Below, piece after piece: positions 20,137-29,504 of a stretch of 64,000 nt of DNA. Numbering within the stretch: position 1 is the first letter of the stretch; each line of letters starts with the position of its first letter. This DNA is from Pseudomonadota bacterium (GTDB lineage Bacteria; Desulfobacterota; Binatia; Binatales; Binataceae), in assembly GCA_021324755.1 (NCBI GenBank), contig JAJPIL010000004.1, positions 62,001-126,000 of the forward strand, given 5' to 3'. The position numbers and the translations under genes were made by a program. The notes under the pieces are model-generated. The model did no database searches. It was not told the origin of the DNA and saw only the letters and a list, made by a program, of their open reading frames with translations.

Positions 20137-23100
20137 TCAATCTGCCACTTCAACGCGTACCCTCGCCAGGTAGTCGGAGAGCACTGCGATGCGTCGGCGC
20201 GCCGCGCTGGCATCGCGCCTGATAGCATCCGCTTCCAAGTCTGCGGCCAACTCGCTCAGCTCATCGAAGCCCATCGTTCCGCCTTCGCCTTTGACCGTAT
20301 GAGCGATAGCGGCGACCATCTGAAAATCGCCGCTTTCCAACGCCGAAAGGGCGCGCTCGATATCCTTGCGCTTGCGACCAAGAAAGTCCGGAGCCAGCGC
20401 CGCGAGTGCGCCGTCGAGGCGCACGACGATTTCCTGCTTCGTAATTGCCGGCTTTTCGTCCGTCATCTCCCTTCCGCCTGCATTTCCAACTACGTTTGCT
20501 AACGTTTCCGTCTTCTGTTGCTTAATTTTTTCCACCGCCTCGAGCAGCGTCTTTTTGCGCACCGGCTTGGCGACATGAGCGTCGCATCCCGCTTCCAGGC
20601 AACGGCGCACGTCATGTTCGAAAGCAGCAGCGGTCAGCGCTACGATCGGCGTCGGCGCAAGACCCCGTTCTTTCTCCCATTTGCGTATCATGCGAACCGC
20701 GTTATAGCCGTCCATCACGGGCATCTGCATGTCCATCAGCACCAGGTCATACGGCTGGCCGGAGCGCGCCGCAGCGATAAACCTATCAATCGCATCTTCT
20801 CCGTTCTCAACCGCGTCGACCAGATGGGCGGTATCGCGTAGGTAGGCCGAAATAACAAGGCGGTTGTCGGGCGAGTCCTCGGCCAGAAGAATCCGCAACG
20901 AAAGGTTTAAGCGCTGCTCGGTTTGTGCCTGCCCCTGGGTGCAAACTCTCGACTCATCGTTTTCCTTTCTCTCCTTTTTAAGTGTATCCGCAATAGGTCT
21001 AAACAAATCGTCGCGCCTGATTGGTTTCACCAGGTAACTTGCAATTCCCCATTCGCGCACTCGCTTAAGTTCGGCGTTCAGGCAGTCGGACGTAAGCATC
21101 AAGATAAGCGGCGGGTTGCTGAGCTCTCCCTTTTGCGTAGATGCAAGCAGCCTTCTTGCGACCTCGAAGCCGTCTATATCTGGCATTCGACAATCGAGCA
21201 GAATCAAAGTGAAGGGTTTGCCCCAAGCCTGCGCTGACGCCACTTTGGCCAAAGCTTCTTCTCCTCCGGCGGCCTCTTCTATCGTCGCGCCCGTCTGAGC
21301 AAGCATCTCTTTTACGATCAAGCGATTGACCTCGGTATCGTCGACTATCAGCAGCCGACACCCGGTGAGATCGAGCTGATTCAAGCGGCGATCGCTTTCT
21401 TCGCTTGGCCGAACCTTGTATGGCAGGACCACGTGAAAAGTACTGCCCTTGCCGAGCTCGCTCTCGACCCATACTTGCCCGTCTTGGAGCTCCACCAGTC
21501 GCTTGACGATTGCCAACCCAAGCCCAGTTCCGCCGTACTTTCGGGTCGTCGACGAGTCCACCTGAGTAAAAGCTGCGAATATCTGGTCAAGCTTGTCCCG
21601 TGGGATGCCGATTCCGGTATCCGCGACGCTAAAGTGCAATAGCGTAACCCCAGTTCGCGGGGTTGCCACGTCAGTCGGCAGCACAGACACAAGTTCAGCG
21701 GACGAAGTGCCATCCGTAGCGTTAAGCCTTTCAGCAGCGGCTTTATCCGCTAGCTGAACCGTAACCACCACTTGCATCTCGGCCGTGAACTTGATCGCGT
21801 TGCCGACGAGGTTGACCAAAATCTGCTTAAGGCGCAACGAATCGCCGCAAAGGCTGAGCGGCGTGCCGGGCAAGATCCGCGCCGCGAGCTCGACCTTCTT
21901 TTCGTGAGCGCGGATCGCCAAATCGCCGACTACTTGCCCCACAAGTTCGTCCAGCTCGAAATCCGCATCCTCGAGATTGAGTCTGCCGCTTTCGATACGT
22001 GCCAGATCCAGGATGTTATTGATAAGCCTCAATAGAGTTGAGGCGTTGGATTGCATCACGTCGAGCAGTCTGCGCTGCTCGGGATTGAGCGGCGTTTCGG
22101 CCAAAAGCTCGCCCATCCCCATGATCGCGTTCATTGGCGTTCGGATCTCATGCGACATGCTAGCCAGAAATTCCGATTTCGCACGCGAGGCGCTAAGGGC
22201 AGCTTCCCGCGCTGCGACCAATTCGGTCTCGATCTTTTTAAGCTGTGTAATATCTCGCGAGACGGTTACCACATACCACCGGTCGCCAAGCTTCATCTTC
22301 GAAGCGTTCAGTAGGCGGACACCAAGTTCGCCGTCGGGATTTCTAAAAAAGGCCTCCAGGTTTCGCACGTAACCGAACTTGCGCAACGTCTCGCGAAATT
22401 TTTCATAATCCTCGCCATTGGCCCAAATATTGAGTTCTCTCGTGGTTCTCCCGATCGTCTGGGCAGCCGAGTATCCGGTGCGCTCTTCGAACTCGCGATT
22501 AACATCGATCACCACGCCGGTCTTCAGGTCGGCAACGACGATCGCGTCGAGGGCCGAGTCGAAAATTTTTCGGAACTTTTCTTCGGCTGTGCGAAGTTCC
22601 TGCTCAGCCTTCTTAAGTTCACTGATGTCGCGAGCAGTGGTTATGACGCAGGGCTCACCGTTCCATTCCCCGACTACCGCCGACAGCAACATCGTCACCA
22701 GCCGACCGTCGCGAGCGCGGAACACAGCCTCCTTGTTACGGACGCAACCTTGCGAGGTCAACTCTGCAAAAAAGTCGGCACGCTGGTTAAGATCCTCCCA
22801 TAGATTCAACTCAAGCGGAGTATGACCGATCGCTTCCTCCTTGCTGTAGCCAGTCTCTTTTACGAAGGCGGGATTGACTTCGATAATACGCCCGTGACGT
22901 AGATGGGTGACCACGATGACATCGCGGCTGGTTTCGAAAATTTGCCGGAAGCGGAACTCGCTGTCTTTGAGCTTCTCCTCATACGTTTTGCGTTCGGTAA
23001 TATCTCGAACGAATGAAAAAATGACGGCCTGACCGTTTACGTCAGCTACAACTGCGGAGAAAAGACCGGTGAAAGTGCGTCCCTCCTTGGTGCGGAAATT

Positions 23101-24900
23101 AGCCTCGTAGTTGATCACCCTGCGGTGCTGGCGCAATTCTCGGTCGATCGCCTTAAGGTCGCTGCGTTTATCCCAGACATTGAGCTCGACGGGGCGCTTA
23201 CCAACCAATTCGTCGTGCTCGTAGCCGAACAGCTTGAGCCAGCCCTGGTTACACTCAAGGTATCTTCCGGTTTTTAGGTCGTTAATAGATACGGCGTCCG
23301 GATTGAGGTTGAACAATTGACGGAATTTGACTTCGTTCTCGGTGAGCCTGCGCAGAGCCTGATTGTGCTGTGTGATGTCGCGCGCGATCGCCGAATACCC
23401 CAGAAGCTCTCCACTCGAATCGATTACCGGCCAAAGCGTAAGCGCGATGTCGATCAGCGTACCGTCTTTGCGCATCCGGCGCGTCTCGAAGCTCTCGATC
23501 CTGCCGCCCTGGCGTAACTTTTCTCTGAGAATCAAGGATTCATTGTGGTACTCCGGCGGCACCAGCTCGTCCACCGATTTGCCAAGCACTTCGTCGCGCG
23601 AGTAACCGAAAAGGCGCTCGGCCGCCGGATTCCATCCGTTGTAGGTAAAGTCCGGGGTCGTGGTCATAAGCGCGGCGTCGCTCGACTGAAAGGCTGCTGC
23701 CCAAAAAGCGTTAGCCGCCTGCGCGCGCTTGAACTCGGATATGTCACGGCTGATCGCCACACCGCACGGTTCGCCATTAAGCTCGACTGGAGTGGCTGAC
23801 ACCATACACGGGACCAACTCCCCCTTTTTGGTGCGCATCATCCACTCCATGTTGCAAATCGTTTTGCCAGCCCTTAGTTGCGCGAAAAATTCTCTTAGCT
23901 GGTTTCTGTCCGCCCAAATTCCAAGCTCGCCGGCTGTCTTGCCTAAAAATTCCTCCCGTGGGTAACCGCTGAGCGATATCTCCTTGTTGATGTACAAGAA
24001 CTTCCCCGTTTTGAGGCTGGTAACGGTAATCGTGTCGGGGCTGGCCTCAAATATGCGCCTAAGCGTTGCTTCGTGCTGGCGTGCTTGCGCTTCTGCGGCC
24101 TGGCGCTCCGCAACCTCCATCCTCAGGCGCCGCTCAGCGGTCGCCAAGGCACGCATCTGCGCCACGATTTTCTCCTGGTAACGGTAGCGCTGGGAGGAAA
24201 TTAGTTGTGCAAGCCCGGACACGGCAAGCATCATTACCCAGCGTACCACGGCCGGAAAACTCGAAAAGGTCGCAAAGTACTCGCCGACCAGGAGCGAGCT
24301 CAACCCCATAATGGTCAGCGCCGCCTGTTTCCGCCCGCTCCACGGCGCCATAACTCCTGCGCCTGCGACCATTCCGAGCGCCAGGAAACCCAGCTCGTCG
24401 AGATTGCCACTGACTGTGACTATAGTTTCTGTGCCTGCAAGAAGAGTGGCGCACGCTGCTAAAGTAACTTCACTCCATCGCTGCCTAAACCGTTTAAGGC
24501 ACAACGCGATCCCTGTCAGAGCAGCAATCGCCGCGTTCAAAACACTAAGTGCGACTATAAACGTCAGATGAAGGGGGCGAAGCTCGAAGTGCACGTAAAG
24601 GTAACTCAGCTCATAAACTGAGGCGACGAAGAAACCTGCCCCCATCATGGCAAGAGAAAAGGAGGGAATTTCGTCGAGGGTTACGCTTTCAAAGGAGTAT
24701 TGGCCAATTTCGGCGGTTGCCGTGTGCCCATTGGACAGAGAAGAGCCGTCCGAACCATCCCTAGTACTTGGCGAGACATGCTTGGCGCTTTCACTGGCAA
24801 TGGTTAAGAATGTGTCGTCGCTGGGGGATGCTGCATCGTTTCGCATGCTCGCCCTTTCTACCTCTGTAGCCATCGCGATGCACCCGATACTTGATCGCAC
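20137..24900 (-). CDS. Hybrid sensor histidine kinase: TM region, 5 PAS, HisKA, HATPase, 2 REC, Hpt
   Basis: Hydrophobic N-term; five PAS-like units (FEASPDTITVT, FQSSDAALMTT, FNLNPDAVSIN, FETSRDVIVVT, FDSALDAIVVA); SMSHEIRTPMNAIMGM; LLIVDDTEVN and ILLAEDSPDN receivers; AHTVKGEGGTMGF Hpt. Confidence 0.95.
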   Translation of the reverse strand: MRSSIGCIAMATEVERASMRNDAASPSDDTFLTIASESAKHVSPSTRDGSDGSSLSNGHTATAEIGQYSFESVTLDEIPSFSLAMMGAGFFVASVYELSYLYVHFELRPLHLTFIVALSVLNAAIAALTGIALCLKRFRQRWSEVTLAACATLLAGTETIVTVSGNLDELGFLALGMVAGAGVMAPWSGRKQAALTIMGLSSLLVGEYFATFSSFPAVVRWVMMLAVSGLAQLISSQRYRYQEKIVAQMRALATAERRLRMEVAERQAAEAQARQHEATLRRIFEASPDTITVTSLKTGKFLYINKEISLSGYPREEFLGKTAGELGIWADRNQLREFFAQLRAGKTICNMEWMMRTKKGELVPCMVSATPVELNGEPCGVAISRDISEFKRAQAANAFWAAAFQSSDAALMTTTPDFTYNGWNPAAERLFGYSRDEVLGKSVDELVPPEYHNESLILREKLRQGGRIESFETRRMRKDGTLIDIALTLWPVIDSSGELLGYSAIARDITQHNQALRRLTENEVKFRQLFNLNPDAVSINDLKTGRYLECNQGWLKLFGYEHDELVGKRPVELNVWDKRSDLKAIDRELRQHRRVINYEANFRTKEGRTFTGLFSAVVADVNGQAVIFSFVRDITERKTYEEKLKDSEFRFRQIFETSRDVIVVTHLRHGRIIEVNPAFVKETGYSKEEAIGHTPLELNLWEDLNQRADFFAELTSQGCVRNKEAVFRARDGRLVTMLLSAVVGEWNGEPCVITTARDISELKKAEQELRTAEEKFRKIFDSALDAIVVADLKTGVVIDVNREFEERTGYSAAQTIGRTTRELNIWANGEDYEKFRETLRKFGYVRNLEAFFRNPDGELGVRLLNASKMKLGDRWYVVTVSRDITQLKKIETELVAAREAALSASRAKSEFLASMSHEIRTPMNAIMGMGELLAETPLNPEQRRLLDVMQSNASTLLRLINNILDLARIESGRLNLEDADFELDELVGQVVGDLAIRAHEKKVELAARILPGTPLSLCGDSLRLKQILVNLVGNAIKFTAEMQVVVTVQLADKAAAERLNATDGTSSAELVSVLPTDVATPRTGVTLLHFSVADTGIGIPRDKLDQIFAAFTQVDSSTTRKYGGTGLGLAIVKRLVELQDGQVWVESELGKGSTFHVVLPYKVRPSEESDRRLNQLDLTGCRLLIVDDTEVNRLIVKEMLAQTGATIEEAAGGEEALAKVASAQAWGKPFTLILLDCRMPDIDGFEVARRLLASTQKGELSNPPLILMLTSDCLNAELKRVREWGIASYLVKPIRRDDLFRPIADTLKKERKENDESRVCTQGQAQTEQRLNLSLRILLAEDSPDNRLVISAYLRDTAHLVDAVENGEDAIDRFIAAARSGQPYDLVLMDMQMPVMDGYNAVRMIRKWEKERGLAPTPIVALTAAAFEHDVRRCLEAGCDAHVAKPVRKKTLLEAVEKIKQQKTETLANVVGNAGGREMTDEKPAITKQEIVVRLDGALAALAPDFLGRKRKDIERALSALESGDFQMVAAIAHTVKGEGGTMGFDELSELAADLEADAIRRDASAARRRIAVLSDYLARVRVEVAD

Positions 24901-25702
24901 GGGGCGACGTTTGGGGAATCGCGCTCCGTGAAATTTTTGGCGCTAAATCCCGAGCAGGTTAGGCTCTGTCGACGTCAAAACTGGAACAAGCCTCTGGCGC
25001 CTTAGGTACGTGGGACGTCGAACAATTAACAAATAACTCACGGCCAAAGAATCCTTAAAATAGCAACCAGTTGAAAAGCTCCAATTAAAAACTTCAATTA
25101 GCTGCCCCCACTCTGCTCGAAATTTCTTGACGCCTCCAAGTAGCGCCTCCGACTGCCAGCCCCTCCAACCAGCCGCGGGTTAGAAAAGCTCGAGCGTCGC
25201 TGTAGAAGCTACGCGAAATTTTACGAAAACGATCGCTTAACACACTTTGTCAAGCAAGTTTCATTAGCAATTTACGCGCCCGCTTGTGTTACAGTATTTC
25301 GCCGCCGCATCGCCATTCGCGTCTCGTTTGTGCCATGTTTAGGTTCTCAAAAAAGGTCATGTCGCAAAGCTGCAAGTCATAACGCTGTCGACTGGAACAC
25401 GGGGACGGAAACGAAAGTGCTCGTCAGCCCTAGCAACTGGGCCAGGAAAGATGCAAGACGAGACAAACGGCGCGCTAACTAACTCTGTTAGGCCACACAG
25501 AGTTATTAGGAAAATTAAAACGGAAGGGGGGATGCTTAAGGCGGGCAGTGAGCAGGCAGCCGACCTCCTATTCCAGGCTTAAGAGGCCGCGTGCCGTAAA
25601 GCAGATAAAAGCGGAACAAAGTTTAGAGACGGGGCGACGACGGGATAACCACGTTTTGCAACCCGCGGGCACCGCGCCCGAGACGCATTGTGCCCCTGCC
25701 TA

Positions 25703-26362
25703 TTACTCGCCGATGCGCATTGGTTCTGTATCGTATGGCTGGGAGTAGTAATACCCTGGTGGCGGGTAATATCCAGGCGGCAGAGAGTTCGGCGCGGGCG
25801 GATTGTTACCCGGAGCAAGACCCATGGCCTGAGGGGCCTGACCTGCTCCTCCAGGAGGCACTGGAGCTCCATACGCGGCTGGCGCTTGAGGCGAATAGGG
25901 AGGCGGATAGGGGAGAGGCTGCTGACCGTATCCCCCCGCTCCCGGCTGAGTGAATGGCGTGCCGTAAATCGGCGATTGCTCGGAGGGAATTAGAGTTTCA
26001 TCATAGCCGTATCCGACGTTGCGCGGCTTACGCTTAATAATGTAGGCGTTCTGGTCGCTACCGAGGCACTTGCAAGCCGGAGTATTGGTCAGCCCGTCGA
26101 GAACGTACCCCTCGGGAATCGGCTGGTCAGCGCAAATCTTCATCACTTCGCCGAAAACCGGCTGTATTTTGCGCGCTCGACAGGCACCGTCACACGAAGG
26201 GGCGGTGCCTGTTGCCGTGATTACCATCCCTTCCGGCGGGATGTCTCCCGCGCAAATGATCTCTGCTCTAGCGTAAGCGGCCAGAGCTAGCCACAAAGCG
26301 CCCGTAAAAACTATCTTGGCAAACCTCAAACATTTCGCCATGATTATGCTACTCGTAATCAA
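25703..26362 (-). CDS. Secreted protein with duplicated Cys motif and Pro/Gly/Tyr-rich C-terminus
   Basis: Signal-like N-term; ICAGD-IPPEGMVITATGTAPSC and ICADQPIPEGYVLDGLTNTPAC tandem motif; PPPGYYYSQPY tail. Confidence 0.55.
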   Translation of the reverse strand: MITSSIIMAKCLRFAKIVFTGALWLALAAYARAEIICAGDIPPEGMVITATGTAPSCDGACRARKIQPVFGEVMKICADQPIPEGYVLDGLTNTPACKCLGSDQNAYIIKRKPRNVGYGYDETLIPSEQSPIYGTPFTQPGAGGYGQQPLPYPPPYSPQAPAAYGAPVPPGGAGQAPQAMGLAPGNNPPAPNSLPPGYYPPPGYYYSQPYDTEPMRIGE

Positions 26363-26525
26363 TCGCTTGAGCTAAAATTAGTCCACTTGACATACATAGG
26401 CAACCCTCGAACTCGGAAATTTATGGAAGCAAGCCTGTGGCAGTTGGGCGTCGAAAACTAGCGTCGACAACAGTTGCGCCTTATCTACCAAATGAGCGAA
26501 CGTCAGGCGAGTAGGTGTCGGCAAT

Positions 26526-29264
26526 ATGGGACCGAGAAGAAAGAGCGCGTTTTTAACCTTCTTGCTGGCCCTTGTGTATATTGGCTTGGCCGCCCGATGG
26601 GCGCTCGTTTATGGCCAGATAACGGCCCAAGAAGACGGGATTAGTCCCAGCACGAATGAGGCCGCAGAGGATCTGGCGCAGCCCCCAAGCCTCGGTGTAA
26701 CTACTCCATTCGATCAGGCCGCCCAACGGCTCGGGATGTCGCCGGACCAGTTGGCCGAGATCCGCAGCGAAATGAGCCAAGGCGGTCTCAGCGCCGACCA
26801 ATACGAGGAGCTATGCGCCCGCATAGCGGCCAAACGTCTTGGCGCGAGCTCTGTACAATCGATCCTTGCGATGCTGGGGATCACGGGCGACCAGGCCCGG
26901 GCGCTTGTCGGCTGCGCCACCACTGGAGCTGGTGCGCGTGCACCAACTCCGTTCCTCCAACGGCCGCCGCTGCAGCCGGGGATGCGGGCATTCCAACCGC
27001 CGTCGCTGATTGAGCAGCGGTTTCGCGAACTCGACTCGCCATACAAGCTTTTGGCGATGCCGAGCCTTAAGCAGCTCAAGCAGTTCGGGTATGACCTGTT
27101 TGCCTCCCCGGTGCTCACTTTTGCTCCGACCGACAATGTACCAGTAAGCGGCGACTACGTGTTGGGACCCGGCGACGAGCTGACGATGCTTCTTTGGGGG
27201 CGCGTTAACCGCAAACTGTCTTTGCGGGTCGAACGCGACGGCTCGGTGCTAGTTCCCCACATCGGCCCCGTTGAAGTCAGCGGCCTTACCTTCGAACAAG
27301 CCAAAAAGCTGATCGAAGCGCGCGTCGGTCAAATTACTGGAGTCCAGGTCGACGTCACCATGGGACGGGTGCGCACGATCCAGGTGTTCGTGGTCGGCAA
27401 AGTGCGCCAGCCTGGACTTTATACGGTCAGCGCGCTTGCCCATGTGTCGAACGCGCTGGTTGCCGCAGGTGGAGTAAGTCGCGTCGGCAGTTTGCGACGA
27501 ATCGAATTGAGGCGAAATAACCAACTCGTACGCCGCATTGACCTATACCAACTCTTGCTCAGGGGCGATACGTCGCTCGACGTCCATCTCGAGCCGCGCG
27601 ACACGATCTTCGTGCCTGTAATCGGACCAGTCGTTGCAGTTGCTGGTGACGTCAAGAACCCCGCAATTTACGAACTTCTCGGGCCCGAAAGCCTCCGTAG
27701 CGTCCTAAGCCTGGCCGGTGGGGTCAGTGCGTTTGGCTACGCACAGCGCGTTCAAGTCGAACGGGTGGAAAACCACGAAACTAGAGTGGTGCTGGACGTT
27801 GGACTGGATAATCCTGAAGGCCAGCGTTTTGCAATTAGAGACGGCGACCTGATTAAGGTCTTCCCCGTTTTGCCCCAAGCACGCAACGTGGTCACGCTTA
27901 AGGGTAACGTAAACCGCCCTGGAACGTATCAATGGTATCCTGGGATGCGCATAACTGATCTTTTGCGCGAAGGGCAAGGTCCGGCCGACCATACGTTTTT
28001 CGATTACGCCCTGCTGCGCCGTCTCGAGGGGCCCCAGCGCTTTTCGCACTTCATCCCCGTCAATCTCAACGAGGCAATGAGCGACGAGACGGGACCGGCT
28101 AACATCACCCTGCAGCCAGACGACTCGCTTACAATCTATAGCCAGGGCGAGCTCAACGAAATTCCCACGGTGACCGTCCGAGGCGCGGTGCGTCAGCCCG
28201 GAACGTATCCACTTACGCAAGGGATGAAAGTAAGCGACCTCATTTACCGCGCGGGCGGTCTCAAAGACAACGCCTATCGAGAGCGCGCGCAGTTGGCTCG
28301 CACCGAAATAGTCGCTGGCAGCCAAACTCACTACATCTTTAGGGACATCAACTTGAACGCCGCGCTCAACGGTTCGCCTCTGGATGACCAGCCGCTCAAA
28401 GCTGGTGACGAGTTATTCGTCCAGCAAGTAGGCAACTGGCACGAACCGTGGGTGGTAACGGTCAAGGGCGAAGTGATGCGACCCGGACCTTACGCCATCC
28501 GTCCCGGCGAGCGTCTATCGTCGGTACTTGAACGGGCTGGGGGAGTTCTGCCAGAGGGCTACTTGCCTGCACTGATCCTGATCAGGCAATCCGTGAAGCG
28601 CCTCGAGCAACAAAGTCTTGAGCAGGCTCGAGCGCGCCTGTCTCAGGAGATCGCGCGGGCCGCGCTCATGCCCGAGGAAAGTAGCAATCAACAGGCCGGG
28701 CAAACCCAGAGAGACAAAGCAGAAACGCTTACTATGATGCAGAACCTGCTCGCTCAGGCTACAGCCACGCAAGCCACCGGGCGGGTTGTCGTCCATGTCC
28801 GCACTCTCGAAGGCTTGGCGAATTCTAGGAACGACGTACTACTCGAACCCAAAGACGAAATTATAATCCCGAGACGACCGACTTCGGTTAACGTACTGGG
28901 ATCGGTCTACGGTCCTACGGCAATTACTTACGACCCCAACCTAACCGTGCGCGACTATATTTATAAAGCCGGTGGCCCGACCCAAGGCGCCGACAAAGAG
29001 CACGTCTTCGTAGTCAAGGCGAACGGCGAGATGCTTACCGACCAGGGTATCCGCGAGAGCGGGAAAAATGCGCTCTTCCCGCTGTTGCCGGTTATTTCGG
29101 GCGGCCTGATGCAAGCCCATCTGGAGCCAGGCGACACCGTGTATGTTCCGGAACAGCTTATCTACGTGAACCAGCTAAGACGCACGATGGATATCACCCA
29201 GATTATCGCCAACACTGCCCAGGCAATCGCATTTACCGCGCTTCTGGCGTTCACGGTGCCTTGA
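26526..29264 (+). CDS. Polysaccharide export outer-membrane protein with multiple SLBB domains (Wza-like)
   Basis: VSGDYVLGPGDELTMLLWGRVNRKLSLRVERDGSVLVPHIGPVEVSGLTFEQAKKLI followed by repeated SLBB units (VRGAVRQPGTYPL, VKGEVMRPGPYAI). Confidence 0.92.
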   Translation: MGPRRKSAFLTFLLALVYIGLAARWALVYGQITAQEDGISPSTNEAAEDLAQPPSLGVTTPFDQAAQRLGMSPDQLAEIRSEMSQGGLSADQYEELCARIAAKRLGASSVQSILAMLGITGDQARALVGCATTGAGARAPTPFLQRPPLQPGMRAFQPPSLIEQRFRELDSPYKLLAMPSLKQLKQFGYDLFASPVLTFAPTDNVPVSGDYVLGPGDELTMLLWGRVNRKLSLRVERDGSVLVPHIGPVEVSGLTFEQAKKLIEARVGQITGVQVDVTMGRVRTIQVFVVGKVRQPGLYTVSALAHVSNALVAAGGVSRVGSLRRIELRRNNQLVRRIDLYQLLLRGDTSLDVHLEPRDTIFVPVIGPVVAVAGDVKNPAIYELLGPESLRSVLSLAGGVSAFGYAQRVQVERVENHETRVVLDVGLDNPEGQRFAIRDGDLIKVFPVLPQARNVVTLKGNVNRPGTYQWYPGMRITDLLREGQGPADHTFFDYALLRRLEGPQRFSHFIPVNLNEAMSDETGPANITLQPDDSLTIYSQGELNEIPTVTVRGAVRQPGTYPLTQGMKVSDLIYRAGGLKDNAYRERAQLARTEIVAGSQTHYIFRDINLNAALNGSPLDDQPLKAGDELFVQQVGNWHEPWVVTVKGEVMRPGPYAIRPGERLSSVLERAGGVLPEGYLPALILIRQSVKRLEQQSLEQARARLSQEIARAALMPEESSNQQAGQTQRDKAETLTMMQNLLAQATATQATGRVVVHVRTLEGLANSRNDVLLEPKDEIIIPRRPTSVNVLGSVYGPTAITYDPNLTVRDYIYKAGGPTQGADKEHVFVVKANGEMLTDQGIRESGKNALFPLLPVISGGLMQAHLEPGDTVYVPEQLIYVNQLRRTMDITQIIANTAQAIAFTALLAFTVP

Positions 29265-29504
29265 CGGCGAGGTTTGATCGCTCCGCCAAGCTCTACGCGT
29301 GCGTGCTGGAATTTCAGGTGGGGACGTGGCACTCTTTTCGGGAACAAACTTCAGGCCGTAACTTCTTTGGCTGCATCCGCAACCGAGAACGCCTCGGGCG
29401 ACTTGTTTATGCGTAAGCTACGAGTATGCGCCAAAGTTCGCTTCGCGGTTCGACCTGGCGCGGTAACGCGACCAAGTCTTTAAGCTTGCAGGCGATGATC
29501 GACG

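Noticed and set aside
25400-25470. Possible c-di-GMP or other riboswitch
   Set aside because: Does not match conserved cores I know (for example the GEMM AGGGCAAACC...CGCAAAG pattern), and no correctly placed downstream gene on the plus strand.
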